From positions 1 to 49,060 of the forward strand of contig NZ_RRCH01000016.1 in the NCBI RefSeq assembly GCF_003862495.1: 49,060 nt of DNA, read 5' to 3'. A program made the position numbers and the translations under genes. Origin of the DNA: Halocatena pleomorpha (GTDB lineage Archaea; Halobacteriota; Halobacteria; Halobacteriales; Haloarculaceae). Shown one piece after another: positions 8,002-16,206 of the stretch. Position 1 is the first letter of the stretch. Every line of letters begins with the position of its first letter. The notes beneath the pieces were generated by a model. The model was not told the DNA's origin. It ran no database searches and saw only the letters and a list, made by a program, of their open reading frames with translations.

Positions 8002-8763
8002 TCACCCCCCGAGCGTTCGAGGCTTCGTGTTCGTTGATTCGTCGGTCGGAGCGTCCGCGCGGAGGAGCACGATCCCGATTCCGACTTTCACGAGGAGATC
8101 GAGAAGGAGATACGCGAGCAACAGCCCCGTTGTCGGAAGGAGATTCAGGACGTGACCCAGTAGCCACACGACTGGATACAGTCCGAAGAGGACGATGACG
8201 AGATTCCGGACCATACTGAACAGCATTGCGACTTCCGTCGACTGCTCGGCAGCAGCGCGCGAGAGCGGACGGACCAGCAGTATGAAAACGCCGAGATAGG
8301 CGAGAACGCTCGCCCCCAACAGCGTGAACCGGAACGTCTCTGCGTTTAGTCCACCCATTCCTCGGTTGGTGAGCGCCGTTGCGAGACCGAGCACCACCAT
8401 CGACGCGTCAAAGCCAACGAGTGCGGCCGCTGTCCGGCGCGTCCCGGCCGCGAGCAACACGAGCGCGAGCAGTATCAGCGGTGTGGTGAGAAGCCAATCA
8501 ACGAAATGGAGCCAATACACTGTGTGTGGTTCGCTGCCGTACCGTACTGTCGTCATGCCGTAGCCGAGCGCCAACAGCAGGTACGCGAGACCACCGATAG
8601 CGGCGACCGCGATGGTGAGCACCGATAGTTTGCGTTTCGTCGTATCCGTTTCCCCCCATCCGGTCTTGAGGAAATAGCCGGTCGTGAGGACCAGTCCGAC
8701 CGTCCCAAGCAGTAACCAGATCCGACCGCTATCGATGGCCTCAGCCTGTAGCAACACTGCCAT
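8002..8763 (-). CDS. divergent bacteriorhodopsin-family retinal protein
   Basis: 253 residues and seven hydrophobic helices. In helix G, Lys226 (DLLVKVGIG) matches the retinal Schiff-base Lys216 of bacteriorhodopsin, and Asp222 matches Asp212. In helix C, YWLHFVDWLLTTP keeps the counterion (Asp89 = D85) and T93 (= T89). His86 replaces the near-universal Arg82, and Ala100 replaces the proton donor Asp96. Leu148/Leu149 replace Trp137/Trp138, Phe193 replaces Trp182, and the loop equivalents of Glu194 and Glu204 are absent. Tyr196, Pro197, Trp200 (YPVVW) and Asp119 (= D115) are kept. It should bind retinal, but a normal proton pump is unlikely. No transducer or retinal-synthesis gene adjoins it. 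The start is the ATG at 8763, set by alignment and by a TATA box 30 bases upstream. Confidence 0.9.
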   Translation of the reverse strand: MAVLLQAEAIDSGRIWLLLGTVGLVLTTGYFLKTGWGETDTTKRKLSVLTIAVAAIGGLAYLLLALGYGMTTVRYGSEPHTVYWLHFVDWLLTTPLILLALVLLAAGTRRTAAALVGFDASMVVLGLATALTNRGMGGLNAETFRFTLLGASVLAYLGVFILLVRPLSRAAAEQSTEVAMLFSMVRNLVIVLFGLYPVVWLLGHVLNLLPTTGLLLAYLLLDLLVKVGIGIVLLRADAPTDESTNTKPRTLGG

Positions 8764-8788
8764 CGAACTGGCTATCGAGAGTGTCTGA

Positions 8789-8797
8789 CTTATATTT
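8789..8797 (-). promoter_or_regulatory. TATA box of the rhodopsin gene
   Basis: On the minus strand AAATATAAG is centred about 30 bases before the ATG at 8763. This implies a very short leader and rules against longer in-frame starts up to 8937. Confidence 0.65.
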
Positions 8798-8952
8798 GAC
8801 TTTTCGACGTTGCTGCGTGTGATATATCTACGTGTGAAATGAACACATGGTGATACAGTCGGTGACCGGAGACGACACTGTTCGTTACTGACGCCGTTAT
8901 CGAGCAGGGGATCGCGCTTCTCGAATCGGAGTAGCACACCGTATAGGGTCCG

Positions 8953-9867
8953 TTAGCGACGGAGTTGGGCGGTCGTCTCGCCGTCGTGCTCGTCTGTCTC
9001 GACGAGACCATCGGCTTCGAGATCTGAAAGCAGCTCTCGGAGCCACTCCCGGCCGTATTCGCCGTCGGGGCTGTAATCGACTCGGACGCGCGGTCCGAGG
9101 CTATCGAGTGGAAGTTCGTCGTACTCTTTGAGAATCGAGATCACGCGGCCCCGCATCTGCCGACGGCTCCCTTCGAAGCTCGGTTGTGTGGGTACGTCGG
9201 GCGCGGTGAAGTCACCGGTCTGATAGGCATGACACCACTCGCGCCACGGACAGCCCGCATCCTCACACCGAGGTTTCTTCTGACACGCGACACTGCCGAG
9301 TTCCATGATGGCGTTGTTCCACACCCGTGATTTGCCATCCGGCATAAGGGCGTTCGCAACGTCTTCGAACGCACTGTCGTCGTCTGCCACGTCGAACGCC
9401 CGATACAGCACACGTTTGACATTCGTGTCGACGACGGCGTCGCCGTCGTTGAACGCGAAGCTGGCGACTGCGTTGGCCGTATAGGGACCGACGCCCTGTA
9501 GCGATTGTAACGCCGTGGGTGAGGCGGGAAACTCGCCGTCGTGCTCATCGAGTATCTGTTGTGCTGCGGTGTGGAGGTATTTCGCTCGGTTGTTGTAGCC
9601 CAACCGGTGGTCAGACCAGAACGCCACTACCGCACCCCGTTCCGCTGTGGCGAGTGCCGACACTGTGGGCCACCGATCGAGAAACGCCGCCCACGCTTTT
9701 TCGACCCGCTCCAGTTGTGTCTGTTGGCTCATCACTTCCGACACGAGGATTTCGTACGGATCAGTGGTTCGTCGCCACGGGAAATCGCGGTGGTCAGACG
9801 CATACCAGTCGATGAGCGCCACGCGAACGCCATCAGTGTCCTCAGGAAGGGCAGCCGCCTCGGTCAT
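8953..9867 (-). CDS. mutY: A/G-specific adenine glycosylase (MutY type)
   Basis: 304 residues. HhH-GPD fold with SEVMSQQTQLERV (the glutamate is at the MutY catalytic position), the helix-hairpin-helix LQSLQGVGPYTANAVASFAF and the catalytic aspartate in VVDTNVKRVL. MutY removes adenine mispaired with 8-oxoguanine. The iron-sulfur loop has four cysteines at spacing C-x5-C-x4-C-x5-C rather than the textbook C-x6-C-x2-C-x5-C. The start at 9867 is set by a minus-strand TATA (CGTTTATG, 9892-9900) 29 bases upstream; an in-frame start at 9909 is unlikely. The C-terminal 60 residues look like a winged-helix segment instead of the bacterial NUDIX-like domain. Confidence 0.92.
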   Translation of the reverse strand: MTEAAALPEDTDGVRVALIDWYASDHRDFPWRRTTDPYEILVSEVMSQQTQLERVEKAWAAFLDRWPTVSALATAERGAVVAFWSDHRLGYNNRAKYLHTAAQQILDEHDGEFPASPTALQSLQGVGPYTANAVASFAFNDGDAVVDTNVKRVLYRAFDVADDDSAFEDVANALMPDGKSRVWNNAIMELGSVACQKKPRCEDAGCPWREWCHAYQTGDFTAPDVPTQPSFEGSRRQMRGRVISILKEYDELPLDSLGPRVRVDYSPDGEYGREWLRELLSDLEADGLVETDEHDGETTAQLRR

Positions 9868-9993
9868 TAGATCCACGTAGAAACTCCAGCCCATAAACGA
9901 TCTCGACACGAAACGGAGCCGCGTTTCGATTCTACGGCGGGCATGTCAGGCCGTTAACGGCCCAGAATGGAGCGTGCAGTGCGTGTCGTAACG

Positions 9994-10002
9994 ATTTATA
10001 CG
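9994..10002 (+). promoter_or_regulatory. TATA box of the TRAM-protein gene
   Basis: ATTTATACG is centred 25 bases before the ATG at 10023, consistent with a leaderless transcript. Confidence 0.6.
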
Positions 10003-10022
10003 CTAGCCCTATTGGTATCCGT

Positions 10023-10490
10023 ATGTCGGATTGTCCACTCGCGGACGAGTGTCCCCATTACACCGAGCGGATCGAGGGTATGGGGTGTCAACACTACAGC
10101 GAGCGCGGAGGGGCGGAGTGGTGTACCCACTACGAACAGCCCATCCGTGAACTCAAGTCCCAGCCAGTCAAACCCGGCGAGGAGATTGTCGTCGACGTAA
10201 CCGATATTCACGAGAGCGGAGCGGGTGTCGGTCGAACGGAAGAGGGATTCATCGTTCTCGTCGACGGCGTGCTGCCCGAGGCGCGGGCACGAGTGCGTAT
10301 CACCACCGTCAGATCGAATCACGCCCGCGCGGAAGAACTCGAGCGGCTTTCGATACCCGACGAGGAGGAGGCCAAAACCGAAGCTGAAGCCGAAGCCGAA
10401 GCCGAAACTGAAACTGAAACCGAGACCGATGACGGGCGGACCCTCGACCGCCAACGGCTCGGGAGTCGGGACAACTTCTGGGGTTCGTAG
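10023..10490 (+). CDS. TRAM-domain protein with cysteine-rich N-terminus and acidic repeat tail
   Basis: 155 residues. The first 35 have five Cys and three His (CPLADECPHY, GCQHYSER, WCTHYEQ), which could bind metal. Residues 47-107 form a TRAM beta-barrel (VKPGEEIVVDVTDIHESGAGVGRTEEGF...ARARVRITTV), a fold that binds RNA in TrmA/MiaB-type enzymes and in stand-alone archaeal TRAM proteins. The tail consists of EA and ET dipeptides coded by tandem GCCGAA/ACTGAA hexamers. It is probably an RNA-binding or chaperone-like protein. The function of the Cys/His segment is unknown. Confidence 0.8.
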   Translation: MSDCPLADECPHYTERIEGMGCQHYSERGGAEWCTHYEQPIRELKSQPVKPGEEIVVDVTDIHESGAGVGRTEEGFIVLVDGVLPEARARVRITTVRSNHARAEELERLSIPDEEEAKTEAEAEAEAETETETETDDGRTLDRQRLGSRDNFWGS

Positions 10491-10550
10491 TCCACTCGTC
10501 CGTGTCGTCTTTACCGATGGCCGGGATCGGAACGACAGGGGACACTCCGC

Positions 10551-11543
10551 TTATCGTTCGCTGCGTTCGTCGACCACGTCACGAACGCGTTGTGTTTCGT
10601 CGGTCGGAACGACGAGAACACGCCCGTCGTAGGCCGCGATGGTGAGCTCAGAAACACCGACAGCGCTGATCTGGCTCTCATCGCCAGCGGCGATAACACA
10701 GTCGTCGGTGTCGATCGTGAGCACATCACCAAGCGCGACGGTTCCGTTTTCATCGGTGTCACACACCCGTCTGAGAGCGTCCCACGACCCGAGATCGTCC
10801 CACGGCACGTCAGCGGTCACCATCCTGAGTCCGTCGGTTGATTCCAACACGGCGTGGTCGATGCTCACTGACTCGACCGCGTCGAATCCCTCCTGTTCGT
10901 TTCCGGACTGCAGTGCCTCGACGAGTGGTCTGAGTTCGGTGTCACGAGCAGCGTCGAGAAGCGCCTCTGGAGTCCAGGAAAACACGCCTGCGTTCCAGTA
11001 GAAGCCGTCGTAAATGTACTGAGACGCCGTTTCTGGATCGGGCTTTTCGTGAAAGCCGTCGACAGTGAAGTGGTCGCCGCGTTTCTCATCAGGATTGATA
11101 TAACCGTACCCCGTGGCCGCTCGCGTCGGTTCGATGCCGAGCGTCACCAGTTCGTTCGTCTCTTGGGCGACGTTCATCGCGCGCTGAGAAATCGACGCGA
11201 ACGAGTGACCGACGTAGTGGTCGCTGGGAACGCACAGCAACACCGGATCGCTTCCCACATCGCGCAGGCGATGAGCGGCATACACGAGTGCCGGGCCGGT
11301 GTCTTTGCCCTGCGGTTCGGTCAGCACCGTCGCGTCGGGGGCGTGCTCGGAAATCCGATCGGCGTATTCGGGCCGGGTGAGGACGTACACCGCGTCGACA
11401 GCGTTTTCGACGCGCTGGACCGTCCGGGACAGCAACGACATCCCGTCCTCACCGAACGAAAGGAACTGTTTCGGACACTCATCCGAACTCGCGGGGTACA
11501 TGCGTGTTCCGACACCCCCAGCCAGTACAACTGCGATCTGCAT
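10551..11543 (-). CDS. mannose-1-phosphate guanylyltransferase-type nucleotidyltransferase
   Basis: 330 residues. The N-terminal motif LAGGVGTRMYPAS followed by CPKQFLSF is the pyrophosphorylase signature of GDP-mannose pyrophosphorylases (ManC/AlgA type). EPQGKDTGPALVYAA, CVPSDHYVG, GYGYIN, FHEKPDPETA, FYWNAGVF, SIDHAVLE and WDDLGSWDAL follow in the expected order. It should make GDP-mannose for glycan or glycolipid synthesis. The start is the ATG at 11543, next to the first beta strand; the upstream in-frame ATG would add nine proline-rich residues. The C-terminal isomerase domain of bimetallic bacterial ManC is absent. Confidence 0.88.
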   Translation of the reverse strand: MQIAVVLAGGVGTRMYPASSDECPKQFLSFGEDGMSLLSRTVQRVENAVDAVYVLTRPEYADRISEHAPDATVLTEPQGKDTGPALVYAAHRLRDVGSDPVLLCVPSDHYVGHSFASISQRAMNVAQETNELVTLGIEPTRAATGYGYINPDEKRGDHFTVDGFHEKPDPETASQYIYDGFYWNAGVFSWTPEALLDAARDTELRPLVEALQSGNEQEGFDAVESVSIDHAVLESTDGLRMVTADVPWDDLGSWDALRRVCDTDENGTVALGDVLTIDTDDCVIAAGDESQISAVGVSELTIAAYDGRVLVVPTDETQRVRDVVDERSER

Positions 11544-11608
11544 GGCGGGCGGTTGTGGGGGGGCGAACAAATCACCTCGGGACCATCACCGCCGCAGCAA
11601 CGACACAG

Positions 11609-11893
11609 TCACCACGTCTCGATCAGTCCGTCCTGAATGTCCTCGACACAGCCCCGACAGTCCTGATGGTCGGGATCGAAACACGGCGGGCGACCCGCTT
11701 CGTCGAGGGGGACCGCCCGTCGCTCGACGTGCCGCCGGCAGACGATGTGTGCGTTCCCCTCATCGTCCGTCGGGAGATCAAACGACGCCGCGTTTTTCGA
11801 AGAGCCATACGCCTGTCTCGCTTTCGCCCACTGGGAACCAGCCGACCGAAACGTCGAGCGTAACAGCAGTTCGAGTCGCTGACGAGAGGACAT
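11609..11893 (-). CDS. small conserved haloarchaeal protein with Cys/His motifs
   Basis: 94 residues. The basic N-terminal helix (RQRLELLLRSTFRSAGSQWAKARQAYG) is followed by FDLPTDDEGNAHIVCRRHVERRAVPLDEAGRPPCFDPDHQDCRGCVEDI. The two CRR/CxxC-like groups (four Cys, three His) suggest a small zinc site. The arrangement resembles a haloarchaeal domain of unknown function (DUF7091 from memory, not checked). It is divergent from rpa, so it may share that promoter region. Confidence 0.7.
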   Translation of the reverse strand: MSSRQRLELLLRSTFRSAGSQWAKARQAYGSSKNAASFDLPTDDEGNAHIVCRRHVERRAVPLDEAGRPPCFDPDHQDCRGCVEDIQDGLIETW

Positions 11894-12000
11894 GTGTGAG
11901 TGTTGGTGCGGCGATCATAAAAACCGTCCCGACCTGTCGGTCGATCAGTCCATCCCCCACTACCCCGTGAGGCGACGTTTCACTTTCACCCTGCTTACGA

Positions 12001-12034
12001 CAGTTTTTATGCTATCGAGAACCAACTATAGTAC
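12001..12034 (+). promoter_or_regulatory. probable rpa promoter and leader
   Basis: TTTTTATG near 12003 and CTATAGTA near 12025 are both possible TATA elements. Unlike most genes here, rpa has a leader and a ribosome-binding sequence (GGAG at 12061), eight bases before the ATG at 12069. Confidence 0.4.
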
Positions 12035-12068
12035 GTCTCCCATCGAAAACACGCGGAGACGGAGCACA

Positions 12069-12995
12069 ATGACGGAACTACGCCAGTTAGCGGAATCAGT
12101 ACACGCGCAGTTTTCCGACCACCTCGACGTGGATGTCGATGAGATCGAAGAACGCCTTGAGACGCTCGTCTCGGAGTATAAGGTGCCACCGGAGGAAGCC
12201 AGACGGAGTCTCGTGAGCAACTACCTCTCAGAGACGGAGATGGACCGAGAGCAGTTGTCCGATGGGTCAAACGACCTGACCCCGGTAGCCGAGATCGACA
12301 CCGACGAGGAATGGATCGACGTTCGGGCGAAGGTTGTTGAACTCTGGGAACCCCGCAACGACGCAATCGCTCAGGTTGGGTTGCTGGGCGATGAGTCCGG
12401 CCGAATCAAGTTCGTCTCCTTTGCGACGAGCGATCTTCCACTGCTTGAAGAAGAGGCGGTCTACCAACTCGGTAACGTCGTCACCGACGAATATAACGGC
12501 CGATTCTCGGTGAAGCTCAACCGGACAACGAGTATCGAACAACTCGACACGGAGATCGAGGTTGGCGACGATACGACCGAAATAGAGGGCGCGCTCGTGG
12601 ACATCCAACGCGGCAGCGGCCTCATCAAGCGGTGTCCACAAGAAGACTGTACGCGGGTGTTACAGAACGGTCGCTGTTCGGAGCACGGCGAGGTCGACGG
12701 CGAGTTCGATCTCCGCATCAAGGGTGTGCTCGACGATGGTTCGACGGTCCAAGAGCTCGTGTTCGACCGAGAAGCGACCGAGGAACTGACCGGCATCACG
12801 CTGGACCGTGCCAAGGATATGGCGATGGACGCATTAGACACGAGCGTCGTGACCGATGAGATGAAAACGACGACGCTCGGTCAGTACTACCGGGTTCGCG
12901 GCCCGATGCTCGGTCGATACTTGCTCGTCAACGAATTCGAGCGGCTCGGAGCGATGGATACGAACCAAGCACTCACTAAAGCGAGGTCGATCTGA
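12069..12995 (+). CDS. rpa3: replication protein A, single-stranded DNA-binding
   Basis: 308 residues. The N-terminal helical segment (1-65) is followed by an OB fold (about 75-160, WIDVRAKVVELWEP...IKFVSFATSDLP). A second OB-like region contains a zinc finger (C189, C194, C203, H206) and ends with the conserved TLGQYYRVRGPMLGRYLLVNEFE. The length and single zinc finger match the shorter haloarchaeal RPA (Rpa3 type) rather than the three-OB Rpa1; the symbol rests on that. It protects ssDNA during replication and repair. One base separates its stop from the downstream partner gene, so the two are cotranscribed. The GGAG sequence at 12061 fixes the start. Confidence 0.88.
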   Translation: MTELRQLAESVHAQFSDHLDVDVDEIEERLETLVSEYKVPPEEARRSLVSNYLSETEMDREQLSDGSNDLTPVAEIDTDEEWIDVRAKVVELWEPRNDAIAQVGLLGDESGRIKFVSFATSDLPLLEEEAVYQLGNVVTDEYNGRFSVKLNRTTSIEQLDTEIEVGDDTTEIEGALVDIQRGSGLIKRCPQEDCTRVLQNGRCSEHGEVDGEFDLRIKGVLDDGSTVQELVFDREATEELTGITLDRAKDMAMDALDTSVVTDEMKTTTLGQYYRVRGPMLGRYLLVNEFERLGAMDTNQALTKARSI

Positions 12996-12996
12996 A

Positions 12997-13767
12997 ATGA
13001 GCAACGAACAGCCCGACACGGATCAATCGGAGGCATGGTCGCAAACTGACGATGGCGAGATCGACTATCCCGAAGGAGACACCGACACAGACAGCACCGG
13101 GACCACGGACGATGGGTCGGACGCCCAGCAGAACAGCCCCGACACGACGAGCAGCGACGGAAACAGCGACACCAGTGAGCCACGGCGGGAGGTTGCTCGT
13201 CGGGTGTTCGCCACTGAGTTCAACGACGCGACGTACACGTTCAAAGAATCCAGTGAAGATCGTGCGCCCGTCTATGCGCTCCTCCCGACGGGCGAGCGCG
13301 CAAACCGCGTGTTCGTCGCCGGAACGCTCACCGAAACCCAGGATGTCGGTTCGGAAAGCGAATACTGGCAGGGGCGGGTCGTCGATCCGTCAGGAACGTT
13401 CTTCGTGTACGCCGGACAGTACCAACCCGAGGCAGCCACCGTCTTGCGCGAGGCCGAACCGCCCGTGTACGTCTCGATCGTCGGGAAACCCCGGACGTAC
13501 GAGACGGACGACGGCGAGATGAACGTCTCTTTGCGCCCCGAATCGATCTCGATCACCGACGCCGGAACTCGTGACCGCTGGGTCGTCGAAACTGCGCTCC
13601 GAACCGTCGAGCGGGCGTCCGACGCGGAGACGGACCCGACTGAGTACGATCAGATGGCCGCCGAACGATACGAACGATCGCCAGAACAGTATAAGCAGGA
13701 CGCGATCAGTGTTCTCGAAGAACTCGATACCGACGCGGAATCCCAGACGGCCGATCCGACGCCGTAA
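12997..13767 (+). CDS. rpap3: RPA-associated protein (COG3390 family)
   Basis: 256 residues. The first 65 are low-complexity, rich in Asp/Ser/Thr and probably disordered. An OB-fold core follows (about 66-190: REVARRVFATEFNDATYTFKESSEDRAPVYALLPTGERANRVFVAGTLTE...YWQGRVVDPSGTFFVYAGQYQPEA), then a helical tail. Haloarchaeal RPA genes are paired with such associated proteins, which bind RPA and are needed for its function. The gene starts one base after the rpa stop. A T-run 14 bases after its own stop probably ends the operon. Confidence 0.85.
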   Translation: MSNEQPDTDQSEAWSQTDDGEIDYPEGDTDTDSTGTTDDGSDAQQNSPDTTSSDGNSDTSEPRREVARRVFATEFNDATYTFKESSEDRAPVYALLPTGERANRVFVAGTLTETQDVGSESEYWQGRVVDPSGTFFVYAGQYQPEAATVLREAEPPVYVSIVGKPRTYETDDGEMNVSLRPESISITDAGTRDRWVVETALRTVERASDAETDPTEYDQMAAERYERSPEQYKQDAISVLEELDTDAESQTADPTP

Positions 13768-13778
13768 CGGCGCTCGAA

Positions 13779-13788
13779 CCTTTTTGCT
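13779..13788 (+). terminator. T-run after the rpa operon
   Basis: CCTTTTTGC lies 13 bases after the rpap stop with no strong hairpin. Poly-T alone can end archaeal transcription, and the next gene has its own upstream TATA-like sequence near 13828. Confidence 0.35.
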
Positions 13789-13859
13789 CGCGTGGACGTA
13801 CTATTTCATCACAGTGTCTGACGAACGGTTAAGTGGATGGAGAGTGTATATGGTCAACG

Positions 13860-14267
13860 ATGGGCAACAAGAATAAGACGATCTCGTTCCGTGTCAACGA
13901 AGACGTATTCGAGGTGTTACGCGACATCGCTGAGGAACGAGGCATCTCCTTATCAGCTGTGTTCCGCGATTACGTGGATCAACTCGTTGCCCACGACGGA
14001 CAGGTTCGGATCGTTCCCGAACACGAGGTCAGTGACGACACGCCAGAGCAGGAGACGTTCCCGCCGAAAGTAGAAGTCCCCAAAAGCTTCGTCCGCGAGC
14101 ACGAGCGGCTCGAACTCGAAGCCGAACATCTCCGCGAGCAACTCGATGAGTACAAACGGTACGTGACCGAACTGACCCAACAACTGGATGAGTACAACGA
14201 CGAAGATATCATCGTTCTCGACGATCTTGAGGACTCCGACGGCGACGACACCTATCGGCTTGGATAG
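13860..14267 (+). CDS. ribbon-helix-helix-like protein with coiled coil
   Basis: 135 residues from the ATG at 13860; the in-frame upstream start adds nine unrelated residues. The N-terminus GNKNKTISFRVNEDVFEVLRDIAEERGISLSAVFRDYVDQL matches a beta-strand followed by two helices, the ribbon-helix-helix pattern of CopG/MetJ-type DNA-binding proteins. Residues 75-115 form a heptad-like coiled coil (REHERLELEAEHLREQLDEYKRYVTELTQQLDEY), and the tail is acidic. It could be a dimeric or tetrameric transcription factor or nucleoid protein. No partner toxin gene is adjacent. Confidence 0.75.
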   Translation: MGNKNKTISFRVNEDVFEVLRDIAEERGISLSAVFRDYVDQLVAHDGQVRIVPEHEVSDDTPEQETFPPKVEVPKSFVREHERLELEAEHLREQLDEYKRYVTELTQQLDEYNDEDIIVLDDLEDSDGDDTYRLG

Positions 14268-14305
14268 GTGGACCACCACCTGATTGTTTATCGCGTCCGA
14301 CCGGT

Positions 14306-14758
14306 TTAGGTAAGATCGTCGATACGGTTACTGACGCGGGTTGCGTGAGCGTCGTTGTTCTCGACGCGCGCGAGATCCTCGACCGCTTCGAGGGTGCGCA
14401 CGGAGTCATCGAGAAACGAAAGCACGTCTCCGGGATACGCGTACACCATGTAATCATCGCCCATCACGTCGACGATCGCGTCGGGACCGAGACCTTGTTC
14501 GCGCAACGAGAGGAGATACCGGATGAACTGCCGTTCAGGGTAGCCAGTGTACAGTTCGGCCTCGGTTTCGCAGTCGAGAAAGTCAGTAGCAAAATCGAGT
14601 AGCCTGTCTCGGGTCGCCGTGTCGAGGTTTGACAGCCCTGCTCCGGAGTAGAGCACGTCCATCGTCGCGCCTGCGAACACGCTTTTCGGGAGAGACGTAT
14701 CGAGTTGTGAGACGATCTGGCGGTGGTTTTTCAGATAGATCTTGTCCGTGATGGCCAC
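14306..14758 (-). CDS. conserved haloarchaeal hypothetical protein
   Basis: 150 residues from a GTG at 14758. The minus-strand TATA (CATTTATC, about 14783-14790) lies 27 bases upstream, which implies a leaderless GTG start. Without this the frame stays open to 15157 but codes for arginine/proline-rich antisense sequence of the XPB gene. The protein is helical with HRQIVSQLDTSLPKSVFAGATMDVLYSG, a DCETEAELYTGYPERQF region and a C-terminal VLSFLDDSVRTLEAVEDLARV. No known domain is recognised. It is divergent from the XPB-Bax1 operon, which suggests shared control. Confidence 0.75.
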   Translation of the reverse strand: MAITDKIYLKNHRQIVSQLDTSLPKSVFAGATMDVLYSGAGLSNLDTATRDRLLDFATDFLDCETEAELYTGYPERQFIRYLLSLREQGLGPDAIVDVMGDDYMVYAYPGDVLSFLDDSVRTLEAVEDLARVENNDAHATRVSNRIDDLT

Positions 14759-14842
14759 ACCGTATTGAGACCACACGGAAAGATAAATGGAGTGACTCGG
14801 GCGCTGAGCGGTCGCTCCGCGCCGGATCGGCTCCGAAGGGAG

Positions 14843-14851
14843 GAGTTTTAG
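14843..14851 (+). promoter_or_regulatory. promoter of the XPB-Bax1 operon
   Basis: GAGTTTTAG is centred about 28 bases before the GTG at 14875, so translation most likely begins at this leaderless GTG. Confidence 0.5.
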
Positions 14852-14874
14852 CCGGCGAGCACCCACGGCTGGCT

Positions 14875-16203
14875 GTGGCGGTGCTTTCGTTCGAGGACGG
14901 AACGATTCGGATTGAGGGTGTCGATTCGGAGTTGCCGGGCGTCGAGTACGACCCGCGATCTCAGACCCACCGGGGACCAGCGTATCGATACCGACAGCTC
15001 CGTGAGACGCTTTCTGAGCGCGGTATCGACTACGAGGATCGGGTGCTCGACGTACCGTCGGTGGCGTTCGACTCGGCGTACGAGCTCCGGTCCTACCAGC
15101 AAGTGGCGCTCGAAGCGTGGCACGACAACAGCAAGCGGGGCGTGGTCGAGCTACCAACCGGGAGCGGCAAGACGGTCATCGGGATTAAAGCGATCGAGGC
15201 GTGTTCGTCGCCTACGCTCGTCGTCGTCCCCACGATCGATCTCCTCGAACAGTGGCACCGAGAACTGCGAACGGAGTTTTCGACGCCAGTCGGCCGACTC
15301 GGGGGTGGAACACAGGAGATCGAGCAGCTCACCGTTTCGACGTACGACTCAGCGTATCTCAGGGCGGACGAACTCGGTGACCGATTCGGGCTAGCGGTGT
15401 TCGATGAAGTTCACCACCTCGGCGGAGAGGGATACCGGGACATCGCCAGACTGCTCGCCGCACCAGCGCGGCTGGGTCTCACGGCCACGTTCGAGCGCCC
15501 TGATGGAGAACACGAGACGATCGCAGCGTTGATCGGCGGCCGCGTTCACCAGCTCGACGCGGCCGATCTCGCTGGGGAACACCTCGCATCCTACGACATC
15601 AAGCGTTTGCGCGTTGCACTCACGCCTGACGAACGTGACCGGTATGAAGAGGCACAGGGGACGTTCACCGACTATCTCCAGCATTCGAACCTCACTCTTC
15701 GGCAGGGAAGCGATTACCAGAAGTTGGTGCTGCGTTCAGGCACTGACCCACAGGCACGGGAAGCGCTACTCGCTAAACAGCGCGCTCGTGACATCATGTT
15801 GCACGCCGAGCAGAAAGTCACGACGCTCGAACGCCTCCTCGATCGGCATCGTGACGATCGCGTCATCGTGTTCGCCGTTGCGACCGATTTCGTTTACCGG
15901 CTATCCGAGCGATTTCTCATCCCGGCGATCACACACCACACCCCTGCGAGCGAGCGCCGCGAGATCTTAGACCGGTTCCGGGACGGGCACTACTCACGGA
16001 TCGTCACCGCAAACGTGCTCGATGAAGGCGTCGATGTCCCCGACGCGACCGTCGGCGTCGTACTCGCCGGTAGCGGGAGCGAACGGGAGTTCACCCAACG
16101 GCTCGGTCGACTCCTCAGACCCGGCGAGAGCGAGCGCGCACTGTTGTACGAAGTCGTGACTGAGAACACCACGGAAACAAATATCGCCCAACGGCGTCGA
16201 TAA
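14875..16203 (+). CDS. XPB/Rad25-type DNA repair helicase
   Basis: 442 residues of SF2 helicase. An N-terminal damage-recognition-like domain (1-70) precedes ELRSYQQVALEAW (Q-motif-like), Walker A PTGSGKT (94-100), DEVHH (177-181), the GLTATFERPDG motif III region, VIVFAVATDFVYRLSE and the motif VI FTQRLGRLLRPG. It is a 3'-5' DNA helicase or translocase related to eukaryotic TFIIH XPB, expected in nucleotide excision repair. The next gene, 3 bases downstream, encodes the nuclease partner Bax1, the conserved archaeal pairing. The start codon is GTG and leaderless by TATA spacing. Confidence 0.93.
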   Translation: MAVLSFEDGTIRIEGVDSELPGVEYDPRSQTHRGPAYRYRQLRETLSERGIDYEDRVLDVPSVAFDSAYELRSYQQVALEAWHDNSKRGVVELPTGSGKTVIGIKAIEACSSPTLVVVPTIDLLEQWHRELRTEFSTPVGRLGGGTQEIEQLTVSTYDSAYLRADELGDRFGLAVFDEVHHLGGEGYRDIARLLAAPARLGLTATFERPDGEHETIAALIGGRVHQLDAADLAGEHLASYDIKRLRVALTPDERDRYEEAQGTFTDYLQHSNLTLRQGSDYQKLVLRSGTDPQAREALLAKQRARDIMLHAEQKVTTLERLLDRHRDDRVIVFAVATDFVYRLSERFLIPAITHHTPASERREILDRFRDGHYSRIVTANVLDEGVDVPDATVGVVLAGSGSEREFTQRLGRLLRPGESERALLYEVVTENTTETNIAQRRR

Positions 16204-16206
16204 TCC

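Noticed and set aside
8763-8937. 58-residue N-terminal extension of the rhodopsin
   Set aside because: It lacks signal or membrane character and lies upstream of the TATA box at 8789-8797, so it is not transcribed from that promoter.
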